Shown piece after piece: positions 31,040 to 39,722 of a stretch of 64,000 bases of DNA. Each line of letters begins with the position of its first letter. The stretch's first letter is position 1. Source of the stretch: CAZSBB01 sp964605235. GTDB taxonomy: Bacteria; Planctomycetota; Phycisphaerae; Phycisphaerales; Phycisphaeraceae. The DNA is taken from the NCBI GenBank assembly GCA_964605235.1, contig CAZSBB010000002.1, positions 62,001-126,000 of the forward strand, in the 5' to 3' direction. Under the pieces are notes generated by a model. That model saw only the letters and a list, made by a program, of their open reading frames with translations. It was not told the origin of the DNA and did no database searches. Position numbers and translations under genes: made by a program.

Positions 31040-32065
31040 CTACCCCGCCCGTTCCTGCGACTGATCATCCTGCATATGCGGCGATCCTGCTGGCGTTGAC
31101 GCGGATGCAGCACCGGCGCCCGACAACCCCGCGTCACCCCCGGTAATCCGCACCTGGGGTTCACTGGTCAGGCTGGCCAGTCCCTGCCGTTTGCCGCCTC
31201 GGCTCAGCAGCCACCACACCGGCGCTGACAGCGAGTACACCACGAACACCGCCGCCGCCGACGCCTGGGGTGCGATGGTCAGCAGCAGCAGCGCCATCAC
31301 CACCAGGGCGAATTTGCCGAAGCGCGCCCGGCCGCGGATGTAGCGGTTGACCACGTGCACGTAGCGCAGCCGACCAACCATCGCCAACGCCGCCAGCAGC
31401 ATCACGCCCACCATCACCAGGGCGCTGGCGAAGGTCAGCCAGTGCTCCGGTTGGCGCTGGGCGACAAAGTGCTGATGCAGCAGGACCATGCTCGCCACCG
31501 TGCCGCCGGCGCCGGGCGAGGGCAGGCCCTTGAAGCTCAGGTGGTCGCGTTCCTGCGGGCGATCGATTTCCACGTTGTAGCGCGCCAACCGCAGGCCGGC
31601 GCAGGCGACGTAGATGCCGGCAATAACCAGGGTGATGCGGTCGAGCAGGCGTTCGCCGCCTTCGGTCAGCCACGGCGTGCCGATGCCCACGAGTTGCACG
31701 GCGATGAACGCCGGGGCGACGCCGAAGGTCACCATGTCCGCCATGGAGTCGAGTTGTTCGCCCAGATCGCTGGTGCTGCGGGTCAGACGGGCGACCGAGC
31801 CGTCGAGCCCATCGCAGATCATGCCCAGGAAGATGAAGGCGGCGGCGAAGGTCAGGGGGGTCCAGTTCCACGGCAGGTTGATGGTCGCCGGCCGGCTCGC
31901 CAGAAAGATGGCGATGAAGCCGCACAAGAGGTTGCCCAGCGTCAGCAGGGAAGGCAGCACCGCCACGGTCGCCCGGGCCGCGCGACGGCGACGGCGGGGG
32001 CGGTCGTCGGCGGTGGTCGGGTTGCGGCTGGATGGGACAAGCCGGTAGCGCATCTCTGCTATCAT
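31040..32065 (-). CDS. pssA: CDP-diacylglycerol--serine O-phosphatidyltransferase
   Basis: Membrane enzyme forming phosphatidylserine from the CDP-diacylglycerol made by CdsA. Seen: the CDP-alcohol phosphotransferase motif DGLDGSVARLTR continuing STSDLGEQLDSMAD, with all required Asp residues, and 6-8 hydrophobic helices. A basic, disordered N-terminus (RPRRRRRAARA) and a 50-residue disordered C-terminal tail are extra. The start is uncertain: ATG at 32065 or 32053. It is divergent from the DUF2752 gene. Confidence 0.9.
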   Translation of the reverse strand: MIAEMRYRLVPSSRNPTTADDRPRRRRRAARATVAVLPSLLTLGNLLCGFIAIFLASRPATINLPWNWTPLTFAAAFIFLGMICDGLDGSVARLTRSTSDLGEQLDSMADMVTFGVAPAFIAVQLVGIGTPWLTEGGERLLDRITLVIAGIYVACAGLRLARYNVEIDRPQERDHLSFKGLPSPGAGGTVASMVLLHQHFVAQRQPEHWLTFASALVMVGVMLLAALAMVGRLRYVHVVNRYIRGRARFGKFALVVMALLLLTIAPQASAAAVFVVYSLSAPVWWLLSRGGKRQGLASLTSEPQVRITGGDAGLSGAGAASASTPAGSPHMQDDQSQERAG

Positions 32066-32157
32066 AGCTGGTCTGGAATCCTGTGGTGAGTTCAATCGAC
32101 GCTGTCCAATCCGTTTCGCGCGCTGCCCCCACGGTTGTGGCCGGGGGTGCGTTTGTC

Positions 32158-32613
32158 ATGCCCGACACCCGGCTGGCGGCGCGGGTGCAGGGTTTCCTGC
32201 TGTTTCTGCCCGCAGCGGTGGTGCTCGGGCTGGCGGCGTGGCTCACCCCGGCTTACCGCGGCATGGGCACGCATGAGCAATTGGGTCTGGCGCCCTGCGG
32301 CTTCCTGATGAGCAGCGGCTGGCCTTGTGCGACCTGCGGCATGACCACCGCTTTCGCCGAGATGACCCACGGCCACCCGCTGCGGGCGCTGCTGGTGCAA
32401 CCGGCGGGCGCGCTGTTGGCGCTGCTCACCGCCGTGTGCTTCTGGGTTGGCCTCTGGGCGGCGTGCACCGGCATGGCGCTGACCGCCTGGTGGAACTGGC
32501 TCTGGCGTCCCCGGCATATGCTCCTGCTCGGAGCGCTGGTGCTGCTCGCCTGGACCTACAAAGCCATCCTGGCGGCGAATCCCTCCCTCCAGCAGGCGCT
32601 GCTGGGCTCCTGA
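32158..32613 (+). CDS. DUF2752 membrane protein
   Basis: 151 residues, with three predicted membrane helices and the DUF2752 hallmark PCGFLMSSGWPCATCGMTTA (Cys, then P-C-x-x-C-G-x-T). Function unknown. The family is common in Planctomycetota and Bacteroidota. The ATG at 32158 leaves room for a divergent promoter; a GTG at 32083 would leave only 17 bases to pssA. A lipoprotein gene follows 42 bases downstream. Confidence 0.8.
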   Translation: MPDTRLAARVQGFLLFLPAAVVLGLAAWLTPAYRGMGTHEQLGLAPCGFLMSSGWPCATCGMTTAFAEMTHGHPLRALLVQPAGALLALLTAVCFWVGLWAACTGMALTAWWNWLWRPRHMLLLGALVLLAWTYKAILAANPSLQQALLGS

Positions 32614-32655
32614 TTCCGATCCCGGTTTTTGATGCAGATGAAAAGGACGGCGCGG

Positions 32656-33312
32656 ATGCGAACATGGACCGGCAAGCGTGCGGCAGGCGGACTCCTGCTT
32701 CTGACCCTGCTGTTTTCCCAGACCGGCTGTCAGGTGGTGGGCCTGGGCGCCTACTTCCTCACCGGCGGCGAGCAGCGCACCAAGGTCGGCGCGCGGTATG
32801 AAAACCTCAACAGCCATTCCTTTGCCGTGCTCGTCTCCGCCGACGAACGCACGCTGTACGACCAGCCCAACGCGCCCCAGCTCATCTGCCGGGCGGTGAC
32901 GCGCCAGCTCATCGAAGACGTGCCGGGCGTCAAGGCGATGGACCCCGGCCAGCTCATTGCGTTCCAGCGCGACAATCCCTACTGGGAAACGCTGCCCTAC
33001 GGCGAACTGACCCGCAAGCTCAATGTCGAACGGCTGATCCACATCGACCTGGTGACCTGGAGCCTGCATGAGCCGGGCGACAGTCATGTCTGGCAGGGCG
33101 TGGCGATGGCGCAGGTGCATGTGATCGAGCAGGAGAACAGCGCCGACAATGCTGCGGTGTTCACCGCGCCGGTGGAATGCCGCTATCCCACCGACCGCCC
33201 GCTGGGCGTGCTTGACGCCGATCCCGCCAGTTTCCAGCTCAACCTGCTCAAGACGTTTTCGGTCACCGTTTCCCGCCTGTTCCACGATCATGAAGTGGTG
33301 CAGCCGTGGTAG
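32656..33312 (+). CDS. Predicted lipoprotein, first of a tandem paralogous pair
   Basis: 218 residues. A lipoprotein signal peptide ends in SQTGC at about residues 21-25. The mature part has an alpha/beta pattern: AVLVSADERTLYDQP, LICRAVTRQLIEDVPGV, VERLIHIDLVTWSL, and QLNLLKTFSVTVSRLFHDHEV near the end. The order of elements matches the next protein, so the two appear to be duplicates. The start at 32656 has AAGGA upstream; upstream in-frame starts are weaker. Family unrecognised; an outer-membrane or periplasmic role is inferred. Confidence 0.72.
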   Translation: MRTWTGKRAAGGLLLLTLLFSQTGCQVVGLGAYFLTGGEQRTKVGARYENLNSHSFAVLVSADERTLYDQPNAPQLICRAVTRQLIEDVPGVKAMDPGQLIAFQRDNPYWETLPYGELTRKLNVERLIHIDLVTWSLHEPGDSHVWQGVAMAQVHVIEQENSADNAAVFTAPVECRYPTDRPLGVLDADPASFQLNLLKTFSVTVSRLFHDHEVVQPW

Positions 33313-34034
33313 CTGCGCCGCTGCAATTCACGCACCGGTCAAGTGGTCGAGCAGGCGTGCATGGCGCCCTGGGGCTGCTCGTGGTGTTGGCGCTGCTGCA
33401 GGCGGGCTGTGAATTCCCGTTTTTTCTCGCCGATGCCCTGGTGCCGAGCATGACCAGGCCGGAGTACCCGCTGGAGCCGGCGCACACGGTCATTCTGGTG
33501 GACGATCTGCAGAACCAGTTGGGCAATCCGCAACTGGCGGCCCAGATCGCCCAGCGCATCGGCTATGACCTTGTCAAAGGCAAAGGGCTCAAGGAAGAAT
33601 TCCTGGTGCCCCAGCGCGAAGTCCACCGCCTGCGGGCGCAGTTGGGTGAGGAATTCGTCCGCACGCCGGTGGATCGCGTCGGCCGGGAGGTCGGCGCCCG
33701 CCAGGTGATCCACGTGGACATCATTTCCGCCACCCTGGAAGTGGAGCCCAGCGTGCTGCTGCCCTCGGTGACGGCTTCGGTGAAAGTGATCGACGCCCAG
33801 GCCAGCAAACGCGTTTATCCGCCGGCCGACAGCACCACCAACCTGCCGGGCATGACCACTTCCCAGCGTGGGCGCGTGGTCAATGTGCAACTGTCCTATC
33901 ACATCCAGCGCGAGTCGGGCAACGGCGATCAAACCCTGCTCATGCAAAAGCTCGCCGACGCGCTGGGCCAGGACATCGCCAAGCTGTTCTACCGGCATAT
34001 CGCCGAGGAACGCGGCAATCTCAGGGAGCGCTAG
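33306..34034 (+). CDS. Predicted lipoprotein, second of the tandem pair
   Basis: 242 residues. A lipobox LLQAGC ends a hydrophobic stretch near residue 35. The mature part shares landmarks with the preceding lipoprotein: HTVILVDDLQNQLGNP, ARQVIHVDIISATLEVE, a VKVIDAQ strand and QKLADALGQDIAKLFYRH. The GTG start overlaps the previous gene by seven bases, so the pair is translationally coupled. A glycosyltransferase gene begins four bases after its stop. Function unknown. Confidence 0.72.
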   Translation: MVAAPLQFTHRSSGRAGVHGALGLLVVLALLQAGCEFPFFLADALVPSMTRPEYPLEPAHTVILVDDLQNQLGNPQLAAQIAQRIGYDLVKGKGLKEEFLVPQREVHRLRAQLGEEFVRTPVDRVGREVGARQVIHVDIISATLEVEPSVLLPSVTASVKVIDAQASKRVYPPADSTTNLPGMTTSQRGRVVNVQLSYHIQRESGNGDQTLLMQKLADALGQDIAKLFYRHIAEERGNLRER

Positions 34035-34037
34035 CGC

Positions 34038-35207
34038 GTGCGGATTCTGCACCTCGTGGATCACGCCGACGGCTCCACCGACCCCGCCACGCTGGCGCTG
34101 CTGGCGACCACGCTGGGGCGGCTGGGTCCGCATGAACAGCAAGTCCTCCTGCTTGGCGGCGCCGAACTCGAAGCCCACGCCCGCGCGGTCGGCATCAATG
34201 ACCTGGCGCGGCAGGGCGTGCTGCTGGGCCACGCCTGGATGGGCGCGCTCAACCTGCCCCGCTGGCTTGAGCGCGAAGGCTGGCAAAACCCCGACCTGGT
34301 GCACTGCTGGTCCGCTTCCACCCTCACGCTGGCGGCGCTGCGCCTGCGCGGCATTCCGCGCGTCTGCACTTTCACCCATCTGCCCACCACCCGCCAGACC
34401 CACTGGTTGCGCCTGCTCACGAGCGAAGCGGGCAACACCACGCTGCTGCCCACCAGCGCCACCATTCGCCGCGAACTGCTCGCCGGCGGCGTCCCCGAAG
34501 CCCTCACCCATGTGCTCCGGCCGGGCCTGGACTTCGCCCGCGTGGAACAACGCCAACGCGCCGCTCTGCGCCAGCAATGGGAAGTGCCCGACGATGCGTT
34601 TGTCATCGCGCTGCTGGGCGATCCGCCCCATGCTCAGGATGCCGTGGCCGCCATGTTCTGTGTCGGCTTGACCATTGCGTCGCTCCCGACCGCTCGGCGG
34701 CAGCGCGTGCATCTGCTGCTGCATCCTCGGCAACGCGGCCGGGAACGCTGCCGCGAACTGGATCGGCCGCTCGGTCGGGATGATGTGGTCATCGCCGACG
34801 CCAAGGTGGCGCTGCCCTGGTCCGTGCTGCCCGGCTGCGATGCGGTGCTGATGCTCGGCGACCACGGCGGCGGCCTGAGCCTGCTCTGGGCGCTGGCGGG
34901 CAATGTCCCGGTGGTGGGGGCCGCCACCTACGCCATCAGTGAAGTTCTGGAGGACCGCCACTCGGCGCTGCTGTTCAAACCCCACGACCTGCACGCCGGC
35001 GCCGAGCGCCTCGTGCGGCTGATCGAAGACCAGCAACTGGCGTGGAAGCTGCGCGATGCCGCCCGCAACGAAGCCTTCAGCTACTTCTCGCGGCAGCGTT
35101 ACTGCACTTCCCTGCAGGCGATTTATGAGCAGGCGCAGGCGGGACAGGCGATCACCGTGCCCGACCTGCCCATCACCGGCGGCCTGCGCTTTGCCGGTCG
35201 CGCATGA
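34038..35207 (+). CDS. Glycosyltransferase, GT4-like
   Basis: 389 residues with a GT-B layout: N-terminal Rossmann half starting MRILHLVDHADGSTD, PDLVHCWSASTLTLAAL, LLPTSATIRRELLAGGVPE, then a C-terminal half with ALPWSVLPGCDAVLMLGDHGGG and SLLWALAGNVPVVGAATYAISEVLEDRHSA. The canonical E-x7-E donor motif is degraded to a Gly-rich GDHGGGLSL, so activity is less certain. It has a GTG start three bases after the lipoprotein stop and is in the same operon, suggesting an envelope glycan role. Confidence 0.75.
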   Translation: MRILHLVDHADGSTDPATLALLATTLGRLGPHEQQVLLLGGAELEAHARAVGINDLARQGVLLGHAWMGALNLPRWLEREGWQNPDLVHCWSASTLTLAALRLRGIPRVCTFTHLPTTRQTHWLRLLTSEAGNTTLLPTSATIRRELLAGGVPEALTHVLRPGLDFARVEQRQRAALRQQWEVPDDAFVIALLGDPPHAQDAVAAMFCVGLTIASLPTARRQRVHLLLHPRQRGRERCRELDRPLGRDDVVIADAKVALPWSVLPGCDAVLMLGDHGGGLSLLWALAGNVPVVGAATYAISEVLEDRHSALLFKPHDLHAGAERLVRLIEDQQLAWKLRDAARNEAFSYFSRQRYCTSLQAIYEQAQAGQAITVPDLPITGGLRFAGRA

Positions 35208-35242
35208 GGCGCCCGCATGCGCTGGGGAAACACGCCTGCTTG

Positions 35243-35893
35243 CTACCGATGGTTGCCGCTGTCGTACAACCCCTGCCGGGCGATGTAATCCGCCACCGCC
35301 GGCGTCACCCAACCCAACGGGGATCGGCCCTGCTCCAGACGCGTGCGCAATTGCGTGGAGCTGACTTCAATCTGCGGCGCCGCCACCAGCCGCTGACGCC
35401 ACGGCTGATCCGCCAGCGCCAACGGCACCGCCGCCAGCAACGCCTCGGCAGTCCAGGGGGGACGCACCATCACCACCGGCTCGGCGAGTTCGATCACCCG
35501 CGCCCAATCCTTCCAGCAATCCAATTGCAGCAACTGGTCGGCGCCAATGAGCATCCGCAGTCGGCAACGCAGCCGCCCCCGCAGCGTTTCGAGCGTGTCC
35601 ACCGTGTAGCTGGGCGTGCCATTGCCCGCGCGGTCGATTTCATCCGTCAACACCAGGGCCCGGGGTTCGGGCGCCAGCGCCAGCCGCAGCATCGCCAGTC
35701 GGTGGTGGGCGGGCGTCTGCCGCAGGTGCTGTTTGAGCGGCTGCGTGGCGCATGGCACATACGCCACCGCCGCCGCGCCGATTTCCTCGGCCGCCAGCAT
35801 CGGCAACAGCACATGCGCCACATGGGGGGGATCGAAGCTGCCGCCAAAGACCAGCAGCGTGTCGTGTTCACGGAGTGATTCGGGCAGGCTCAT
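35243..35893 (-). CDS. nadD: Nicotinate-nucleotide adenylyltransferase
   Basis: 216 residues. Transfers AMP from ATP to nicotinate mononucleotide, the step after NadC. Seen: GGSFDPPHVAH nucleotidyltransferase motif at 17-27, RLAMLRLALA, SYTVDTLETLR, LRMLIGADQLLQLDCWKDW, and VSSTQLRTRL near residue 185. The ATG overlaps the upstream phosphorylase stop by four bases. It is the last gene of a three-gene minus-strand operon. Confidence 0.93.
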   Translation of the reverse strand: MSLPESLREHDTLLVFGGSFDPPHVAHVLLPMLAAEEIGAAAVAYVPCATQPLKQHLRQTPAHHRLAMLRLALAPEPRALVLTDEIDRAGNGTPSYTVDTLETLRGRLRCRLRMLIGADQLLQLDCWKDWARVIELAEPVVMVRPPWTAEALLAAVPLALADQPWRQRLVAAPQIEVSSTQLRTRLEQGRSPLGWVTPAVADYIARQGLYDSGNHR

Positions 35894-36654
35894 CGCGCAT
35901 CATCCTCCGCTGCGCCAGCCCATTGTTCCATCTTACCGTTGATCCAGTACGCCAGCGCCTCGCCGGCAATTTTTCCGCTCCGCGCCAGCCGCCGCAGCGT
36001 GCCTGCGTGGTGCGGATGCGTCAGCAGATGCCCCAGCGCCCCCGCCACATCATTGGAACCGTCAGCCTTCACACACCGGCTGGTCCAGGCGGGCAGGGCT
36101 TCATCCGCGCGATCGCTCACCGCCCGCACCACCGTCAGCGGCACCCCCAGCCGGGCTGCGGTTTGCGCTGCGGCATGGCTTTCCATGTCCACCGCGGCCG
36201 CGCTGTGCTGCTGATGCAAACGGGCCTTCTCGGCGGGGGTGCTGACGATTTGCTCCACCGCCAGCAGCGTGCGCTCCGGCGGCGCGCTGGGCTGCGCCAC
36301 CACGGCCGGCGGGGCGTCTTCACGCAATTCCCAACTGACGCCGGCGGAGGTGCGAATCACCGCGGGCAGCACGATCCAGCCAACGTCCAGTTCCGGGTCC
36401 AGTGCGCCGGCAAAGCCCGCCAGCACCAGGCGCGTCGCGCCATGCTCGCGCACCAGCGTTTCCAGACAGGCCGCCACGCGCTGCCCGCCCATGCCCGCCA
36501 CACCCGCAACCACGCGCTGCTGGGCCAACTCGTGCCGCCACCACCCGCCCGCCGGTTGCAGGCCCAGCGCCTGCGCAATGGGCGACAACTCGACCGCCAG
36601 CGGCGTGCAGAGCCCGATCACCGGTGTTGGCGCGGCGGCGGCGTGATGCATCAT
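35890..36654 (-). CDS. Nucleoside phosphorylase-like protein (futalosine hydrolase/MTAN type)
   Basis: 254 residues of the PNP/UDP phosphorylase superfamily. Seen: TPLAVELSPIAQALGL near residue 17, VVAGVAGMGGQRVAACLETL, LVLAGFAGALDPELDVG, and AAAVDMESHAAAQTAARLGVP, whose Asp-Met-Glu-Ser is the nucleoside-binding element, then VVRAVSDRADE. Candidates are futalosine hydrolase of menaquinone synthesis, methylthioadenosine nucleosidase or a hopanoid-associated phosphorylase; sequence alone does not decide. It overlaps nadD and touches the dehydrogenase stop. Confidence 0.75.
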   Translation of the reverse strand: MMHHAAAAPTPVIGLCTPLAVELSPIAQALGLQPAGGWWRHELAQQRVVAGVAGMGGQRVAACLETLVREHGATRLVLAGFAGALDPELDVGWIVLPAVIRTSAGVSWELREDAPPAVVAQPSAPPERTLLAVEQIVSTPAEKARLHQQHSAAAVDMESHAAAQTAARLGVPLTVVRAVSDRADEALPAWTSRCVKADGSNDVAGALGHLLTHPHHAGTLRRLARSGKIAGEALAYWINGKMEQWAGAAEDDAR

Positions 36655-37622
36655 CAGCGCGGCTTGATGACGTTCACCGGCTTACCCGCCAGGAACGCCT
36701 GCAGGTTGTCCACCGCGATCTGCATCAGCCGCGCCCGCGCCTCGGCGGCATACCACGCCAGATGCGGCGTGATGATGCAGCGCGGCGCGCTGAGCAACGG
36801 GTTGTCCGCGGTCGGCGGTTCTACGTCCAGCACGTCCAACGCTGCCCCGCCGATCTGTCCCGCCTTGAGCGCATCCGCCAACGCCTGGTTGTCGATCAGC
36901 GGCCCACGGCTGGTGTTGATGATCACGGCCGTCTTCTTCATCAGCTTCAAACGCGCGGCATTGACCAGCCGATCCGTCTCCGGCGTCAGCGGGCAGTGCA
37001 GCGTGATGGCGTCCGACCGTCGGAACAGGTCTTCCATCGCCACCCGCTCGACCTCCAACCCACCCAGCTTGTCGGGCGTGGGCCAGTAGGCGTCGTGGGC
37101 GATGAGCTTCATGCCCATGGCGGCGGCGATCTTGCCGAACGCGATGCCGATGCGGCCCAGGCCAACGATGCCCAGCGTGCGCCCGGTCAGCTCATAGATC
37201 GGCGACAGCGCGAAACACCAGTCCGCACACTTGACCCACTGACCTTCATGCACCGCGCGGTCGTGCACCGCGATGCCGCGCGCCATCTGCAGCAGCAGCG
37301 CCGCGGCATGCTGGGCGACGGAGTCCGTGCCATAGGTGGGAATGTTGGTGACGGTGACGTTCTGCTTGGCGGCGGCGGCGATGTCGACCACGTTGTAGCC
37401 GGTCGCCAGCACGCCGATGTATTTGAGCTGCGGAAGCTGCGCCAGCGTCTGGGCGCTCAGCGGCGTCTTGTTGGTCAGCAGCACCTGGGCGCCCTGGCTG
37501 CGGGCGAGAATCTGGTCCGCGGGCGTGCGGTCATGGCAGGTGAAGCTGCCGATTTTCGCAAAGCCGTCCCAGGTGAGATCGCCGGGGTTGAGGGTGTAGC
37601 CGTCGAGGCAGACGATTTTCAT
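36654..37622 (-). CDS. D-2-hydroxyacid dehydrogenase (glycerate/hydroxypyruvate type)
   Basis: 322 residues. NAD(P)-dependent oxidoreductase; the nearest sense is hydroxypyruvate/glycerate dehydrogenase. Seen: MKIVCLDGYTLNPGDLTW start, YIGVLATGYNVVD, GIVGLGRIGIAFGK dinucleotide loop near residue 150, INTSRGPLIDNQALADAL with catalytic Arg nearby, LDVLDVEPP, and TPHLAWYAAEARARL with the catalytic His. The start at 37622 has a purine-rich GGAAGGA upstream; a 91-residue upstream extension has no domain. First gene of the operon with the phosphorylase and nadD. Confidence 0.9.
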   Translation of the reverse strand: MKIVCLDGYTLNPGDLTWDGFAKIGSFTCHDRTPADQILARSQGAQVLLTNKTPLSAQTLAQLPQLKYIGVLATGYNVVDIAAAAKQNVTVTNIPTYGTDSVAQHAAALLLQMARGIAVHDRAVHEGQWVKCADWCFALSPIYELTGRTLGIVGLGRIGIAFGKIAAAMGMKLIAHDAYWPTPDKLGGLEVERVAMEDLFRRSDAITLHCPLTPETDRLVNAARLKLMKKTAVIINTSRGPLIDNQALADALKAGQIGGAALDVLDVEPPTADNPLLSAPRCIITPHLAWYAAEARARLMQIAVDNLQAFLAGKPVNVIKPR

Positions 37623-37761
37623 ATGCGGTTCCTTCCAGCCTGGCAGGGGGAAAAGTGAAAATAGACGGCACAGCCGCGCTGGTGTCAAGTTGCCAACGCG
37701 CTGCTTTCCACGAGAATGCTGCGCCAATCGCCGCATCTCATTCGCTGGAAAGGGAAGAAAC

Positions 37762-39630
37762 GTGCTGCAAGTGCTGACCGGTTTGATGCCGCATATGGTG
37801 TTGCAACGCAACCGCCGGGACCGGAGCGACGCGCTCATCACCGGCAGGTCCGACGCGGCTGGCCCCGTGCGGGCGACGGTGCGGAAGGCTGGCAAAGTGG
37901 TTTCGGGTTACAGAGCCAAGCGCATCGGCGCCGTGCAGCGCGGCCGCTTCACCGCCAGGCTGACGGGGCTGCCGGTGGGCGGTCCCTACGACATTGAACT
38001 GACCGTCGGCAACGACACGCTGACCGTCCCCGATGTGCTGGTGGGCGATGTCTGGATTCTCGGCGGGCAGTCGAACATGCAGGGCTGCGGCTACCTTGCG
38101 GATCGCATTCAGAGCGATGCCCGCCTGCGCGCCTGCTATATGGATGATCGCTGGGATGTCGCGGAAGACCCCATCCATGTGCTGCGCACCGCGGCAGATG
38201 AAATCCATCGCGGCAGTCCCGCGGCGGCGGCGGCTGGCGTGGGCCCGGCGGTGCCGTTCGGCCTGGACATGCTGGCGGCGACGGGCATTCCCCAGGGTTT
38301 CCTCGCCAATGCCCACGGCGGCACCACCATGACCCAGTGGGACCCCAAGCTCGGCAAACTCGGCGGCAAAAGTCTGTACGGCTCATTGCACCGGCGCATG
38401 CAGTTGGTCGGGGGCCAATTTGCCGGCCTGCTCTGGTATCAGGGCGAAAGCGATGCGCTGGACAACAGCCTTCGGCCGTACACCGACCGCATGAAAAAAT
38501 TCGTGGCGACCCTCCGCCGCGATGCCCGCCACCCGCGCCTGCCGGTGGTCATCGTGCAGTTGGGGCGGCACATCCTGCCCACGTCCGAGCCGGTCAGCCC
38601 GTGGGACAGCATCCGCGAGCAGCAGCGGCGTCTGCCCAGCGTGATTCCCCACCTGACCGTGGTGCCGGCCATTGACCTGCAGTTGGATGACAACATCCAC
38701 ATCGGCGCCCGGGGTCATGTGATCCTGGGCCAGCGCATGGCGTACGCCCTGCGCGCCATGCTTGCCGGTGCGAAAGCCGGTCGGCCGCCCATCGATGTGC
38801 AGAGGCTGAGCGTGCGCGCCAATCGCAGCAACGGTTGGGGGGAGGTGCATGTGAAGTTTCGCAACCTGGTCGGCCAGTTCCAGTGCGACGGCTTGCCCAG
38901 CGGCTTTTCGCTCTGGGACAGCACGGGGCAACGCGGGATTTTCGATGTGCTGTTGCGCGGCGACACGGCGATCCTGCGCACCAGCGCTGCGCCGCAGCAA
39001 CTCCAGGGCACGGAAGTGTGCTACGGGCGCGGCCGGGCGCCGGTGTGCAACCTGCGCGACGAAGCCGGCCGCAGCCCGCTGGCGTTCGGTCCCCTGCGGG
39101 TGGGTAAGCCGCATTACCGCGGCCCGTTCGCCCAGGCGGCGTGGGTCAGCGAACTGCTGCCGGGGCGCGGCGATTTGTCGGCTCTGCAACAACCAAATCT
39201 AAAAGCAGTCAAGCAATGGCAGGTCTGCCCCTCCGCGCCCATGGCGGGTTTTCTGGATATGCATCTGCTGACCACCACGGTGCGCGAGGACCGCATGCTG
39301 CTCTACCGCGTGCCGTTTGTCTGTCCCGAAGCGATGCGCCTAACGCCGCTGGTTGGCTACGACGGCCCGGTGAAGGTGTGGATCGACGGCCAACTGGTGG
39401 GGCAGGATCCCAAGGGATTGAATCCGGCGTTCGGCGACAAACTGGTGTGCCAACCGGTGAAGCTGGCCAGGGGCAGGCATGAAGCCGTGATCGCCCTGAG
39501 CACCAACCTCGGCCGGGCGTGGGGTGTGATGCTGCGCTTTGAACGGCTGGACACCACCGCCGCCCAGCGCCGTCAGTTCGACCTGACGCGCGACGGGATT
39601 GTGTTTCCGCAGTGGACGCCGGTGGGCTGA
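37762..39630 (+). CDS. SGNH-hydrolase / sialate O-acetylesterase-like carbohydrate esterase
   Basis: 622 residues. Seen: a beta-rich N-terminus (residues 1-90), GDVWILGGQSNMQGCG with the nucleophile Ser, LLWYQGESDALDN, and the Asp-His pair in LQLDDNIHIGARGH. This is the layout of sialate O-acetylesterase-type enzymes that deacetylate glycans. The C-terminal 270 residues contain jelly-roll-like modules (VRANRSNGWGEVHVKFRN; YDGPVKVWIDGQLVGQDPKG). The GTG start at 37762 has a purine-rich AAGGGAAG upstream. No signal peptide is evident, so location is unclear. Confidence 0.82.
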   Translation: MLQVLTGLMPHMVLQRNRRDRSDALITGRSDAAGPVRATVRKAGKVVSGYRAKRIGAVQRGRFTARLTGLPVGGPYDIELTVGNDTLTVPDVLVGDVWILGGQSNMQGCGYLADRIQSDARLRACYMDDRWDVAEDPIHVLRTAADEIHRGSPAAAAAGVGPAVPFGLDMLAATGIPQGFLANAHGGTTMTQWDPKLGKLGGKSLYGSLHRRMQLVGGQFAGLLWYQGESDALDNSLRPYTDRMKKFVATLRRDARHPRLPVVIVQLGRHILPTSEPVSPWDSIREQQRRLPSVIPHLTVVPAIDLQLDDNIHIGARGHVILGQRMAYALRAMLAGAKAGRPPIDVQRLSVRANRSNGWGEVHVKFRNLVGQFQCDGLPSGFSLWDSTGQRGIFDVLLRGDTAILRTSAAPQQLQGTEVCYGRGRAPVCNLRDEAGRSPLAFGPLRVGKPHYRGPFAQAAWVSELLPGRGDLSALQQPNLKAVKQWQVCPSAPMAGFLDMHLLTTTVREDRMLLYRVPFVCPEAMRLTPLVGYDGPVKVWIDGQLVGQDPKGLNPAFGDKLVCQPVKLARGRHEAVIALSTNLGRAWGVMLRFERLDTTAAQRRQFDLTRDGIVFPQWTPVG

Positions 39631-39659
39631 TGCCAGAGGGCAAACGGCGACGAAGGAAA

Positions 39660-39702
39660 GGGATCAGGACATTGTTCTTACTGAAAGCATGGTCCTGATC
39701 CC
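39660..39702. repeat. REP-like palindrome GGGATCAGGAC between convergent genes
   Basis: Perfect 11-base arms at 39660-39670 and 39692-39702 with a 21-base loop (ATTGTTCTTACTGAAAGCATG region). GTTTCG-rich flanks extend partial pairing. It lacks a U-run. It resembles REP sequences linked to REP-associated tyrosine transposases, and it may also terminate both the esterase and mnmE transcripts. Confidence 0.65.
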
Positions 39703-39722
39703 GTTTCGCCCGTTGCGGTGAG

